A DNA stretch of 8,226 bases from JBFHNV01 sp965365655 (GTDB taxonomy: Bacteria > Pseudomonadota > Gammaproteobacteria > HK1). Numbering within the stretch: the first letter of the stretch is position 1; the number at the start of each line of letters is the position of its first letter. The position numbers were made by a program, and so were the translations under genes. The stretch is from assembly GCA_965365655.1 (NCBI GenBank), contig CBDUCN010000240.1, positions 1 through 8,226 of the forward strand. The letters run 5' to 3'. Positions 1 to 7,519 of this stretch are shown here, one piece after another. A model generated the notes under the pieces. It saw only the letters and a list, made by a program, of their open reading frames with translations, was not told the origin of the DNA and did no database searches.

Positions 1-263
1 CCGCGCGGGCCCGTCGCCGACTTGATGCGGTCGAACACCGACTTGGCGACCATCACGCGCTGCAGCAGCGGGATGGCCGCGGCCACCATTGCCACCAGCG
101 GACTCAGCTTGCCGCTCAGCAGTGCGACGACGAGGATCACGCCGGCGGCGGCCAGCGCCGCGCGAAAGCCCATCTTGCGGCGCTGGGCCGGCGGCTGCCG
201 TTTGAGCCAGCTCACCGTGAGCAGCACCGCGATCACCAGGATGAGCAGCAGGATGGGGTGCAT
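1..263 (-). CDS. Membrane-anchored protein, N-terminal part; probable DnaJ-domain co-chaperone (partial)
   Basis: An open frame starts at an ATG (263-261) and runs off the left edge without a stop, giving 87 residues; an in-frame TGA at 284-282 makes this ATG the first possible start. Residues 2-19 form a strongly hydrophobic segment (HPILLLILVIAVLLTVSW), followed by a basic patch (KRQPPAQRRK) and two more hydrophobic stretches at about 32-50 and 53-66. The visible end reads VFDRIKSATGPR. This N-terminal layout, with two or three membrane helices and a short basic loop, resembles from memory the proteobacterial membrane DnaJ proteins that carry a J domain at the extreme C-terminus and sit beside a VWA gene like the one upstream here. 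The J domain with its HPD motif would lie outside the window, so the DnaJ assignment is inference. No good Shine-Dalgarno is visible before the ATG. Confidence 0.7.
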   Translation of the reverse strand, partial: MHPILLLILVIAVLLTVSWLKRQPPAQRRKMGFRAALAAAGVILVVALLSGKLSPLVAMVAAAIPLLQRVMVAKSVFDRIKSATGPR

Positions 264-521
264 GGCGGTCGGCGCGCCGTATCAGCGGCGGCGGCTGGCA
301 GGCGGGTGGAGAACGTCGTCCTTCGCCGGCCCGCGTCCGGCGCACGCGTACGCCGGCACCCGCCGGGTACGCCGGTGCGCGGCGCGTGGACCGGGCACGG
401 GACCGCGGCCTGCGCGCAGCGATCCACGTGCGCACGGGACGTGCGTCTTCTCGCTCCTGTCAGGCGCCTGCACGCCCGGTCGGACGCCGCGCTTCCGGCG
501 TGGTGAAAGACTCACGAGGTC
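264..521. other. Gene-free gap between the VWA and DnaJ-like genes
   Basis: These 258 nt separate two minus-strand genes. Short frames cross the gap on both strands, but their products are arginine- and proline-rich and look like GC-rich noise. It holds a perfect 6-bp inverted repeat, acgccg (484-489) and cggcgt (496-501), with a 6-nt loop and no following T-run on either strand, so it is a weak terminator candidate at best. It also has short direct repeats: gtacgccgg twice around 349-375 and acgtgcg twice around 426-445. No convincing promoter for the downstream gene is visible. Confidence 0.5.
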
Positions 522-1226
522 TCAGTCGAGCTGGTGCACCAGCTGCCGCACCATTCGGTTGCCGCGCCTGTCCAGGTCGTCCAGCGCACGCCGGCCGCCG
601 GCCGCGTAGGTGGCGACGGCCGCGAGCAGCGCGCGCAGTTGCTCGGCGCTCCCGGGGGTGAAACGGCAATACGCGCCACGGCTCAGTCGCGCCACTTCGC
701 GGAAGGTGCGCGCGGCCGCGGCGCTGCCCCCCTCGTGAAACACGAACACCGGCATCCCCAGCAGGCCCAGCTGTCCGGCCAGCGCACACAGCCGATCGGG
801 GTCCTCCTCCATCGCGTCGCCGACGAACACCAGCGCGTTCACCCGCTGCCGGCGGGTCTCGTCGAGCGCGTGCTCGAGCACGCGGCCCAGCTGCGTGGCG
901 CCCGCCGCGCAGCGCACCGCGGTCATCTGCGCCGCAAGGCCGCGGGCGTCGCCGACCCAGGGCGTCGCATGGAATTCGTGGAAGCCGCGGTAGTAGCACA
1001 GCTGCACGTCGAGGCCGCCCAGATCCGCCGCGGTCGCGAACATCTCGCCCTGGATCTGGCACGCGCGATCCCATGCGGGCTCGCGGCTGGCGGTGGCATC
1101 CATCGCGAACATCAGACGTCCGCGGCCGGCGCCGCGCCGCGCAGGCGGCGGCGTTGCCGCCACCTTGGCCAGGAAGCCCGCCACGTCGTCGCCCGGGCGG
1201 GCCAGGTCGCGCTCTTTGCCGGTCAC
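522..1226 (-). CDS. VWA domain-containing protein
   Basis: The 234-residue product is a cytoplasmic VWA-domain protein with no signal peptide or membrane segment. The metal-ion-dependent adhesion site (MIDAS) looks complete: DATAS at residues 43-47 (D-x-T-x-S), T111 in GATQ, and D137 in VFVGDAMEED. Other telling motifs are LDVQLCYYRGF (72-82) and GAYCRFTPGS (184-193). It matches what I remember of a conserved proteobacterial family of about this length encoded next to a membrane DnaJ protein. VWA domains of this type bind partners through Mg2+, often as adaptors in ATP-dependent assembly; the partner here is unknown. The start is a GTG, with an in-frame TGA at 1253-1251 and no better codon between. 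A weak GGAA sits 8 nt upstream. It is transcribed divergently from maeB and lies 258 nt upstream of the DnaJ-like gene. Confidence 0.88.
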   Translation of the reverse strand: MTGKERDLARPGDDVAGFLAKVAATPPPARRGAGRGRLMFAMDATASREPAWDRACQIQGEMFATAADLGGLDVQLCYYRGFHEFHATPWVGDARGLAAQMTAVRCAAGATQLGRVLEHALDETRRQRVNALVFVGDAMEEDPDRLCALAGQLGLLGMPVFVFHEGGSAAAARTFREVARLSRGAYCRFTPGSAEQLRALLAAVATYAAGGRRALDDLDRRGNRMVRQLVHQLD

Positions 1227-1267
1227 CGGGGTCGTTCCACGTCTGATCCGTCACCGTGTTCGCGCGG

Positions 1268-1273
1268 ATCATA
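1268..1273 (-). promoter_or_regulatory. Possible -10 element for the VWA gene
   Basis: Read on the minus strand this is TATGAT, five of six bases of the sigma70 -10 consensus, and it would place a start of transcription about 35 nt upstream of the GTG. No -35 box at the right spacing is recognisable in the GC-rich flank, so this is tentative. Confidence 0.25.
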
Positions 1274-1282
1274 CCCACTCGC

Positions 1283-1302
1283 CGGCGCCCCGCGCGGCGC
1301 CG
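1283..1302. repeat. Perfect inverted repeat between divergent genes
   Basis: cggcgcc at 1283-1289 and ggcgccg at 1296-1302 are exact reverse complements separated by 6 nt (ccgcgc). The centre lies between the candidate -10 elements of the two divergent genes. It could be an operator for a dimeric regulator, but such GC-rich palindromes also arise by chance at this base composition. Confidence 0.35.
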
Positions 1303-1307
1303 CCGTC

Positions 1308-1335
1308 GTGAACCGACCGCCACGTTGCCTATACT
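1308..1335 (+). promoter_or_regulatory. Candidate sigma70 promoter of maeB
   Basis: TATACT at 1330-1335 matches five of six bases of the -10 consensus. A weak -35, GTGAAC at 1308-1313 (three of six), lies 16 nt upstream. Transcription would begin near 1342, giving a leader of about 45 nt. An AGGAG ribosome site at 1372-1376 lies 9 nt before the maeB ATG. Confidence 0.45.
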
Positions 1336-1385
1336 GCGCGCAGGCGTCGCCGTGACGCCCCGCCCTCGGCCAGGAGCCGACCCGC

Positions 1386-3683
<2,298 letters not shown>

Positions 3684-3703
3684 TGGCGGCGTCGGACACG
3701 CAA

Positions 3704-3726
3704 CCTTCCCGGAGGCGACGGGAAGG
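3704..3726 (+). terminator. Hairpin after maeB, possible terminator or attenuator
   Basis: ccttcccg (3704-3711) and cgggaagg (3719-3726) form a perfect 8-bp stem with a 7-nt loop, starting 20 nt after the maeB stop. No T-run follows, so if it ends transcription it is not a textbook intrinsic terminator; it may instead protect the 3' end of the message. Confidence 0.45.
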
Positions 3727-3736
3727 GCCTGCGCCT

Positions 3737-3765
3737 TCGACTGTTGCGGAAAGTTGTACTAGAAT
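3737..3765 (+). promoter_or_regulatory. Sigma70-type promoter for the OmpA lipoprotein gene
   Basis: TCGACT at 3737-3742 matches four of six -35 bases and TAGAAT at 3760-3765 matches five of six -10 bases, with an ideal 17-nt spacer. Transcription would start near 3772, leaving a leader of about 185 nt before the ATG at 3960. Confidence 0.6.
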
Positions 3766-3771
3766 GCGGCG

Positions 3772-3959
3772 GCGAAGAGCGGTCCGGAGAAGGCCGCTGC
3801 CGTAATGAATCCGCGCGGGCAGCCGTTTCGAGCGGCTGCGCGGGCAGGTGGGGGTAGACAACGGTCCCGCCGAGAATTGGGCACGACGCCCCACGGTGCA
3901 TCTCCGCAGGACGCGGTGACGCCGGTCAATTCAAGTCAAATCGATAACAGGAGATGGTG
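3772..3959 (+). promoter_or_regulatory. Long structured 5' leader with possible upstream ORF
   Basis: The predicted leader has two stem-loops. The first pairs 3778-3784 with 3792-3798 (seven pairs, one G-U). The second pairs gcagccg (3819-3825) with cggctgc (3833-3839) around a 7-nt loop, and is flanked by two copies of gcgcgggcag (3813-3822 and 3838-3847). An ATG at 3805, preceded by GGAGAAGG (3786-3793), opens a 51-codon frame whose TGA (3958-3960) overlaps the first base of the lipoprotein ATG. Its codon use is much less GC-rich at third positions (about 60% by hand count) than in the neighbouring genes, and the peptide is arginine-rich, so a functional peptide is doubtful. It may be a translation-coupling leader or chance. 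Confidence 0.4.
3949..3953 (+). promoter_or_regulatory. Ribosome binding site deciding the lipoprotein start
   Basis: AGGAG ends directly against an ATG at 3954, which leaves no spacer. The ATG at 3960 lies 6 nt downstream and is the more plausible start. Choosing it removes only Met-Val from the N-terminus and gives a normal signal peptide. Confidence 0.8.
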
Positions 3960-4817
3960 ATGAGACTGCTGAGACTCTTGGCCGCGGGCATCGTGATCCC
4001 GGCGCTGCTGGCGGGCTGTTCGAGCAGCGGCGGCGGCGCGTTCGGGTACAAGGACCTGAGCTGGTGCCAGATTGGCGGCGCCGTCGCGGGTGCCACCGCA
4101 GGCGGAATCTATGAGGGCGTCGGGGGTGCGGCGTTCGGTCTCGTGACCGGCGGGATCTACGGCTCCCTCCTGTGCCTGCCGTCCGACATGGCGCCGCAGG
4201 ACTCCGACGGCGACGGCGTGCCGGACGACAAGGACCAGTGTCCCGGGACGCCTGCAGGGGCCCCCGTGGACGCGAACGGTTGCCCGCTGTACTCCGACGG
4301 TGACGGCGTGCCGGACTACCTCGACAAGTGCCCGGGGACTCCGTCCGGTGTGAAGGTCGACGCGGACGGCTGCCCGATCGACAGCGACGGTGACGGCGTG
4401 CCGGACTACCTCGACAAGTGTCCGAACACCCCGGCCGGCGCCAAGGTGGACGCCAACGGCTGTCCGCCGGCAGGCGACACGCTCGCCATCGTGACCAACG
4501 TCAACTTCGACTTCGACAGCGCCAAGATCCGGCCGGATTCGGAGCAGAAGCTGAACCGCGTGGTGACGATCCTGAAGGACAACCCCGACGTGCGCGTGCG
4601 TGTCGAGGGCCACACCGACAGCACCGGCCCGGAGAAGTACAACCTGGGTCTGTCCTACCGGCGTGCCGAGTCCGTGAAGTCGTACCTCACGGCGAACGGG
4701 ATCGACGCCAACCGCCTGTCGGTGGTGGGCTTCGGCGAGGCCAAGCCGCTGGTGTCCAACAAGACCCGGGCGGGACGCGCCGTCAACCGTCGCGTGGAGT
4801 TCAAGGTCCTCAACTGA
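3960..4817 (+). CDS. OmpA-family outer membrane lipoprotein with TSP3 repeats
   Basis: The 285-residue product should be an outer membrane lipoprotein that binds peptidoglycan non-covalently. Residues 1-19 are a lipoprotein signal with lipobox LAGC, lipidated Cys20, and Ser at +2, which favours outer membrane sorting. Residues 37-73 form a glycine-rich hydrophobic stretch (IGGAVAGATAGGIYEG... then GGAAFGLVTGGIYG) that looks like a glycine zipper. Residues 81-170 are three thrombospondin type 3 calcium-binding-type repeats (DSDGDGVPDYLDKCP) with six cysteines spaced 14-16 apart. Residues 175-285 are the OmpA C-terminal domain: FDFDSAKIRP, VEGHTDSTG and LSYRRAESVKSYL. D220 and R235 correspond to the diaminopimelate-contacting Asp and Arg known from Acinetobacter OmpA. 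There is no N-terminal beta-barrel. It has its own promoter and terminator, so it is probably monocistronic. Confidence 0.93.
   Translation: MRLLRLLAAGIVIPALLAGCSSSGGGAFGYKDLSWCQIGGAVAGATAGGIYEGVGGAAFGLVTGGIYGSLLCLPSDMAPQDSDGDGVPDDKDQCPGTPAGAPVDANGCPLYSDGDGVPDYLDKCPGTPSGVKVDADGCPIDSDGDGVPDYLDKCPNTPAGAKVDANGCPPAGDTLAIVTNVNFDFDSAKIRPDSEQKLNRVVTILKDNPDVRVRVEGHTDSTGPEKYNLGLSYRRAESVKSYLTANGIDANRLSVVGFGEAKPLVSNKTRAGRAVNRRVEFKVLN
4201..4470 (+). repeat. Three in-frame 90-bp tandem repeats (TSP3 units)
   Basis: Units begin at 4201, 4291 and 4381, exactly 90 bp apart, each encoding 30 residues. Units 2 and 3 are nearly identical over their first 40 or so bases (gacggtgacggcgtgccgga and onward). Unit 1 differs more, with DDKDQ in place of DYLDK. 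This fits unit duplication within the gene. Confidence 0.85.
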
Positions 4818-4840
4818 GGGCCCTCTGAGCTCGCCCTTCG

Positions 4841-4878
4841 AGCCCGCGTGCAGCGCTGCTGCACGCGGGCTCTTTCAT
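4841..4878 (+). terminator. Strong intrinsic terminator after the OmpA lipoprotein gene
   Basis: agcccgcgtgcag (4841-4853) and ctgcacgcgggct (4859-4871) make a perfect 13-bp stem, which can close one pair further to leave a 3-nt loop. It is followed by ctttcattt. It lies between two convergent genes. On the minus strand no T-run follows the stem, so it should act mainly on the plus strand. Confidence 0.88.
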
Positions 4879-5375
4879 TTCTGGAGGTGGTAGCGGATGG
4901 ACAGTGCGTCCGCGCGCCGCTCCGCCTCGCGCCGCTCCTCCTCGGTGAGCAGGGCGCCCACGCGGTCCCGGTTCCCGGCCGCCTGCGGCACGCCGATGGC
5001 CGCGGCCCGCGCGAACCACGCCCAGGCCTGCACCGGATCCTGGGGCACGTCGTCGTTTCCGATCGCGAACAGGAAACCGAGCCTCATCAGCGCGTCGGGA
5101 TCGTCCTGGGCGGCCGCCAGGCGGTACCACCGCAGCGCCTCCCCCGGCGCGGGCGGTGCGCCGTGCCCCTCCTCCAGCAGGCGGGCCAGCGCGGACTGGC
5201 AGCGCGCCGATCCGGTCCGCGCGCAGTCCAGCCAGCGTTCGTGCGCGAGGCCGAAGCGCGCCTGCTCCCAGGCCTCGAGGCCGCCCGCGTAGTCGGCAGC
5301 CCCGGCCGCCGGAGCCAGCGCGAGGCCCGCGGCCAGGAGCAGGCTGCCGGACGGCCGGGCCCGCCCGCTCTTCAT
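4875..5375 (-). CDS. Secreted Sel1-like repeat protein
   Basis: The 166-residue product starts at the ATG at 5375-5373, which overlaps the cca stop as ATGA and so suggests translational coupling. A longer frame continues upstream to 5729 but only antisenses the reading frame of cca, so I reject that start. Residues 1-26 look like a Sec signal peptide (basic MKSGRARPSG, hydrophobic SLLLAAGLALAPAAGA), with cleavage likely before ADY, placing the protein in the periplasm. Two Sel1-type helical repeats follow, at about 57-91 (ARCQSALARLLEEG... EALRWYRLAAAQ) and 93-128 (PDALMRLGFLFAIG... QAWAWFARAAAIG). These pack as a TPR-like scaffold that binds other proteins. The C-terminus (about 143-166) is a charged helix rich in Glu and Arg. 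The partner is unknown. Confidence 0.85.
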   Translation of the reverse strand: MKSGRARPSGSLLLAAGLALAPAAGAADYAGGLEAWEQARFGLAHERWLDCARTGSARCQSALARLLEEGHGAPPAPGEALRWYRLAAAQDDPDALMRLGFLFAIGNDDVPQDPVQAWAWFARAAAIGVPQAAGNRDRVGALLTEEERREAERRADALSIRYHLQK

Positions 5376-6442
5376 CGTGTCTCGTCGGCCAGGGCGTCGC
5401 GCACACGGGCCTCCCGGCTGCGCAGCACGGCGGTGCGCGGATCGCTGCCCGGCGGCGGCGGCGGCACCCTGGCCGAGGCATCCCGCGCCCGGAGCAGGCG
5501 ATCGAGTTCGCCGGCGTATTCGGGCGTCGCCGCCTGCCAGGCCACGACGGCGGCGTCGAAGCGATCGCGCCGGCGCCAGGCGTCCGTCGCGGCCAGCCAG
5601 CGCACGATGCGCGCGGGGTCGCCGTCTCCCGGCGTCTCGGGCGGGTGCGCGACGCACAGATCGCACAGCGCACGGGCTCCCGACGGCAGCGGCCACGACG
5701 CGGGCGGCAGCGCGCCCGCACCGGCGCACAGGGCCGCGAGGCGTACGTCGGCGTCGTCACTCGCGCCCGCGGCCCGCTCCAGCGCGGCGATCGCGTCTGC
5801 CGGCCGCACATCCAGGAACGGCATCAGGACGGCGGCCGCGCCCACCTCGTGCAGGGTGCGGAAGTAGCGTGCCGGATCCGGCGAGGCGAGGGCGCGCGCC
5901 GTCTCGCGCCAGACGCGTCCTGCCGACAGCGTCTGCAGCTCCGGATCGCGGCTCATGGTCTGCGCCAGCGCGAGAGTCCCGGCATCCACAGTGAAGCCCT
6001 GAGGCGCGAGCTCGGCATGGAAGCGCGCCAGGCGCAGCACGCGCAGCGGGTCCTCCGCGAAAGCGTCGGTCACGTGACGAAGCACACGCGCGCGGATCGC
6101 CGCGCGGCCGCCATGGGGATCGATCACGACACCGTCGGCGTCCTCGGCCATCGCGTTCACGGTGAGATCGCGGCGCGCGAGATCCTCCGTCAGCGTGACC
6201 CCCGGGTCGCACTCCACGACGAACCCCTTGTGCCCGGCATCGCTCTTGCGCTCGCGTCGGGCGAGGGCGTACTCCTCGCCGGTCTCCGGGTGCAGGAACA
6301 CCGGGAAGCCGGGGTCCTTGCGGCGGAAGCCCCGGTCGACCATCTCCTGCTCCGTGGCGCCGGTCACTACCCAGTCGCGCTCGCGGATCGGTCGTCCGAG
6401 CAGGCGGTCACGTACCGCGCCGCCGACCAGGTAGATGTGCAC
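5372..6442 (-). CDS. cca: Class II CCA tRNA nucleotidyltransferase with degenerate HD domain
   Basis: This enzyme adds or repairs the 3' CCA end of tRNA using CTP and ATP, in the cytoplasm. Catalytic and nucleotide-binding motifs are clear: LVGGAVRD (5-12), E21-x-D23 in RERDWVV (the first carboxylate is Glu rather than the Asp of E. coli), EEYALARRERKS (56-67), ARRDLTVNAMA (89-99) and the amino-acid template EDPLRVLRLARF (130-141), then GRVWRE (175-180). At 356 residues it is shorter than E. coli Cca (412). The region matching the HD phosphohydrolase domain is recognisable (ADVRLAALC, then IVRWLAATDAWRR) but the LCHDLGKG motif reads LCAGAGAL and the preceding His-bearing segment is deleted. 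The start is GTG (6442-6440), chosen because MHIYLVGG matches the usual N-terminus; no clear Shine-Dalgarno is visible. The frame is open upstream to 6502 without an ATG. It lies 60 nt after FHA protein A. Confidence 0.94.
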   Translation of the reverse strand: MHIYLVGGAVRDRLLGRPIRERDWVVTGATEQEMVDRGFRRKDPGFPVFLHPETGEEYALARRERKSDAGHKGFVVECDPGVTLTEDLARRDLTVNAMAEDADGVVIDPHGGRAAIRARVLRHVTDAFAEDPLRVLRLARFHAELAPQGFTVDAGTLALAQTMSRDPELQTLSAGRVWRETARALASPDPARYFRTLHEVGAAAVLMPFLDVRPADAIAALERAAGASDDADVRLAALCAGAGALPPASWPLPSGARALCDLCVAHPPETPGDGDPARIVRWLAATDAWRRRDRFDAAVVAWQAATPEYAGELDRLLRARDASARVPPPPPGSDPRTAVLRSREARVRDALADETR

Positions 6443-6502
6443 CGAATCGCGAATGAGGATATCCGTGAGCCGCCGCGGATCGGCGCGAACGGTCGGGGCC
6501 GT

Positions 6503-7363
6503 TCAGATGCTGGTGTTCTCGAGCAGCCTGGGATTGAGTGACGTGCCGTGGGACGAGATGTCCGTGAGACGGATCCGATTGCCCGGCTCCACCTCGATGA
6601 TGAGGTGACGCCGTGACACGTCCCGGTACGCGGCGTTGATCAGCACGTCACACGCCGAGTCGCGGCCGACGATGTTCTTGCCGATTCGAAGCGGTGTCTC
6701 GACGTCCCCGTCGTCCACGAATCGCAGCTTGCCGTTGCAGTCGATGCGGCACCTGTGCTTTGCGAGCAGCAGGCTGACCTGGCCCTCCGCGGCGACGTCG
6801 ATCTCCACGGTCTCTCCCTTCGGCATCCTGGAGAAGCCCTCGGAATCCGAGCCTGCCAGCTCTGCCATGTCGAAGATCGCGGTCTCGCGCAGCTTGCCCT
6901 CGACCTCGTTCTCGCCGCTTCCCCCGTGGCTGCCCTTGCGCCCGGAGTAGATCGCGGTGACGGCCTGCCGTCGCGCCGCGAGGTACTGCACGTACTTCAC
7001 AAGCGCGACCTTCTTGTAGGGCTCCAGAGGCTCGTCCAGCCCGTTCAGCGCGCTGATGATGTTGCGCCAGTCGTGATCCTGGGAGACGAGGCCGAGGTCG
7101 ATCTCCTTCAGAAAGGAGCCGATCCGGGTGACGTCTCGCAACACGCCGTCGAGCGCGTCGTTGAACTTCTGCTCGACCACCCTGATCGCTTCCGCCTCGC
7201 GGCGCAGCGCCTCGGTCGACAGACCGACCAGCGACGTGACGCGCGGCCCCGGCACGCCTGCGCGGCCCGCCAGCGCGAAGGCGAAATCCTCCGGCGACAG
7301 GAACTCGTACACGACGTCGCCAATAGGCAGTTTCAGGGACGTGGAACTGGACCGACGGAACAT
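6503..7363 (-). CDS. FHA domain-containing protein A
   Basis: The 286-residue product has a C-terminal forkhead-associated (FHA) domain, a phosphothreonine-peptide reader, at about residues 212-280. Its core motifs are IVGRDSACD (231-239), YRDVSRRHLIIEV (246-258) with R234, S250 and H253, and LTDISSHGTSLN (266-277). The canonical NGT is HGT here. The first 145 residues are predicted helical and soluble, with LVGLSTEALRREAEAIRVVEQKF (45-67) and GSFLKEIDLGLVSQDHDWRNI (82-102), then the conserved ALVKYVQYLAARR (120-132). I do not recognise this N-terminal module. A Gly/Ser-rich linker (about 141-150) and a short IFDMAELAGSD motif (163-173) join the halves. No signal peptide or membrane helix is seen. 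It starts at an ATG with a poor Shine-Dalgarno, 156 nt after its paralogue and 60 nt before cca. Confidence 0.88.
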   Translation of the reverse strand: MFRRSSSTSLKLPIGDVVYEFLSPEDFAFALAGRAGVPGPRVTSLVGLSTEALRREAEAIRVVEQKFNDALDGVLRDVTRIGSFLKEIDLGLVSQDHDWRNIISALNGLDEPLEPYKKVALVKYVQYLAARRQAVTAIYSGRKGSHGGSGENEVEGKLRETAIFDMAELAGSDSEGFSRMPKGETVEIDVAAEGQVSLLLAKHRCRIDCNGKLRFVDDGDVETPLRIGKNIVGRDSACDVLINAAYRDVSRRHLIIEVEPGNRIRLTDISSHGTSLNPRLLENTSI

Positions 7364-7519
7364 GGCTGCACTCGCGGATCGGGCCTGCGGCGGGCGGGGC
7401 AGGATGATAATGGATACGCGCGCCGCGTGGCGCGAATCGCTTCACATCGTGGCCGAGGGCCTGACTCTCGAATCTGTTGTTTCCCGCGCGGGGTTGCGCG
7501 CCGGCGGCGACACGGGCCG
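7364..7519 (-). promoter_or_regulatory. Gap between the two FHA genes; no strong promoter or terminator seen
   Basis: It contains a 6-bp inverted repeat (cgcgcc 7419-7424, ggcgcg 7429-7434) and a 10-nt palindrome cccgcgcggg (7483-7492). On the minus strand TATCAT (7409-7404) could be a weak -10, but no -35 box fits. No hairpin with a T-run follows the upstream FHA gene, so read-through into FHA protein A is likely. Confidence 0.3.

Noticed and set aside
22..609. A 195-codon plus-strand frame at the left edge
   Set aside because: It runs antisense to the membrane protein and the end of the VWA gene and encodes a Ser/Arg-rich product without a ribosome site.
3954..3956. ATG as the start of the OmpA lipoprotein
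   Set aside because: It abuts the AGGAG site with no spacer; the ATG at 3960 has a proper 6-nt spacer.
5376..5729. N-terminal extension of the Sel1 gene
   Set aside because: This part overlaps the C-terminal coding region of cca in another frame and is arginine-rich noise. The ATG at 5375 gives a proper signal peptide.
5156..6541. A 461-codon plus-strand frame opposite cca
   Set aside because: Antisense shadow of a well-supported cca, with arginine- and alanine-rich composition and no motif.
7483..7492. Palindrome cccgcgcggg as a terminator after FHA protein B
   Set aside because: It has no loop and no T-run on the minus strand, and GC-only palindromes of 10 nt are expected by chance at this composition.
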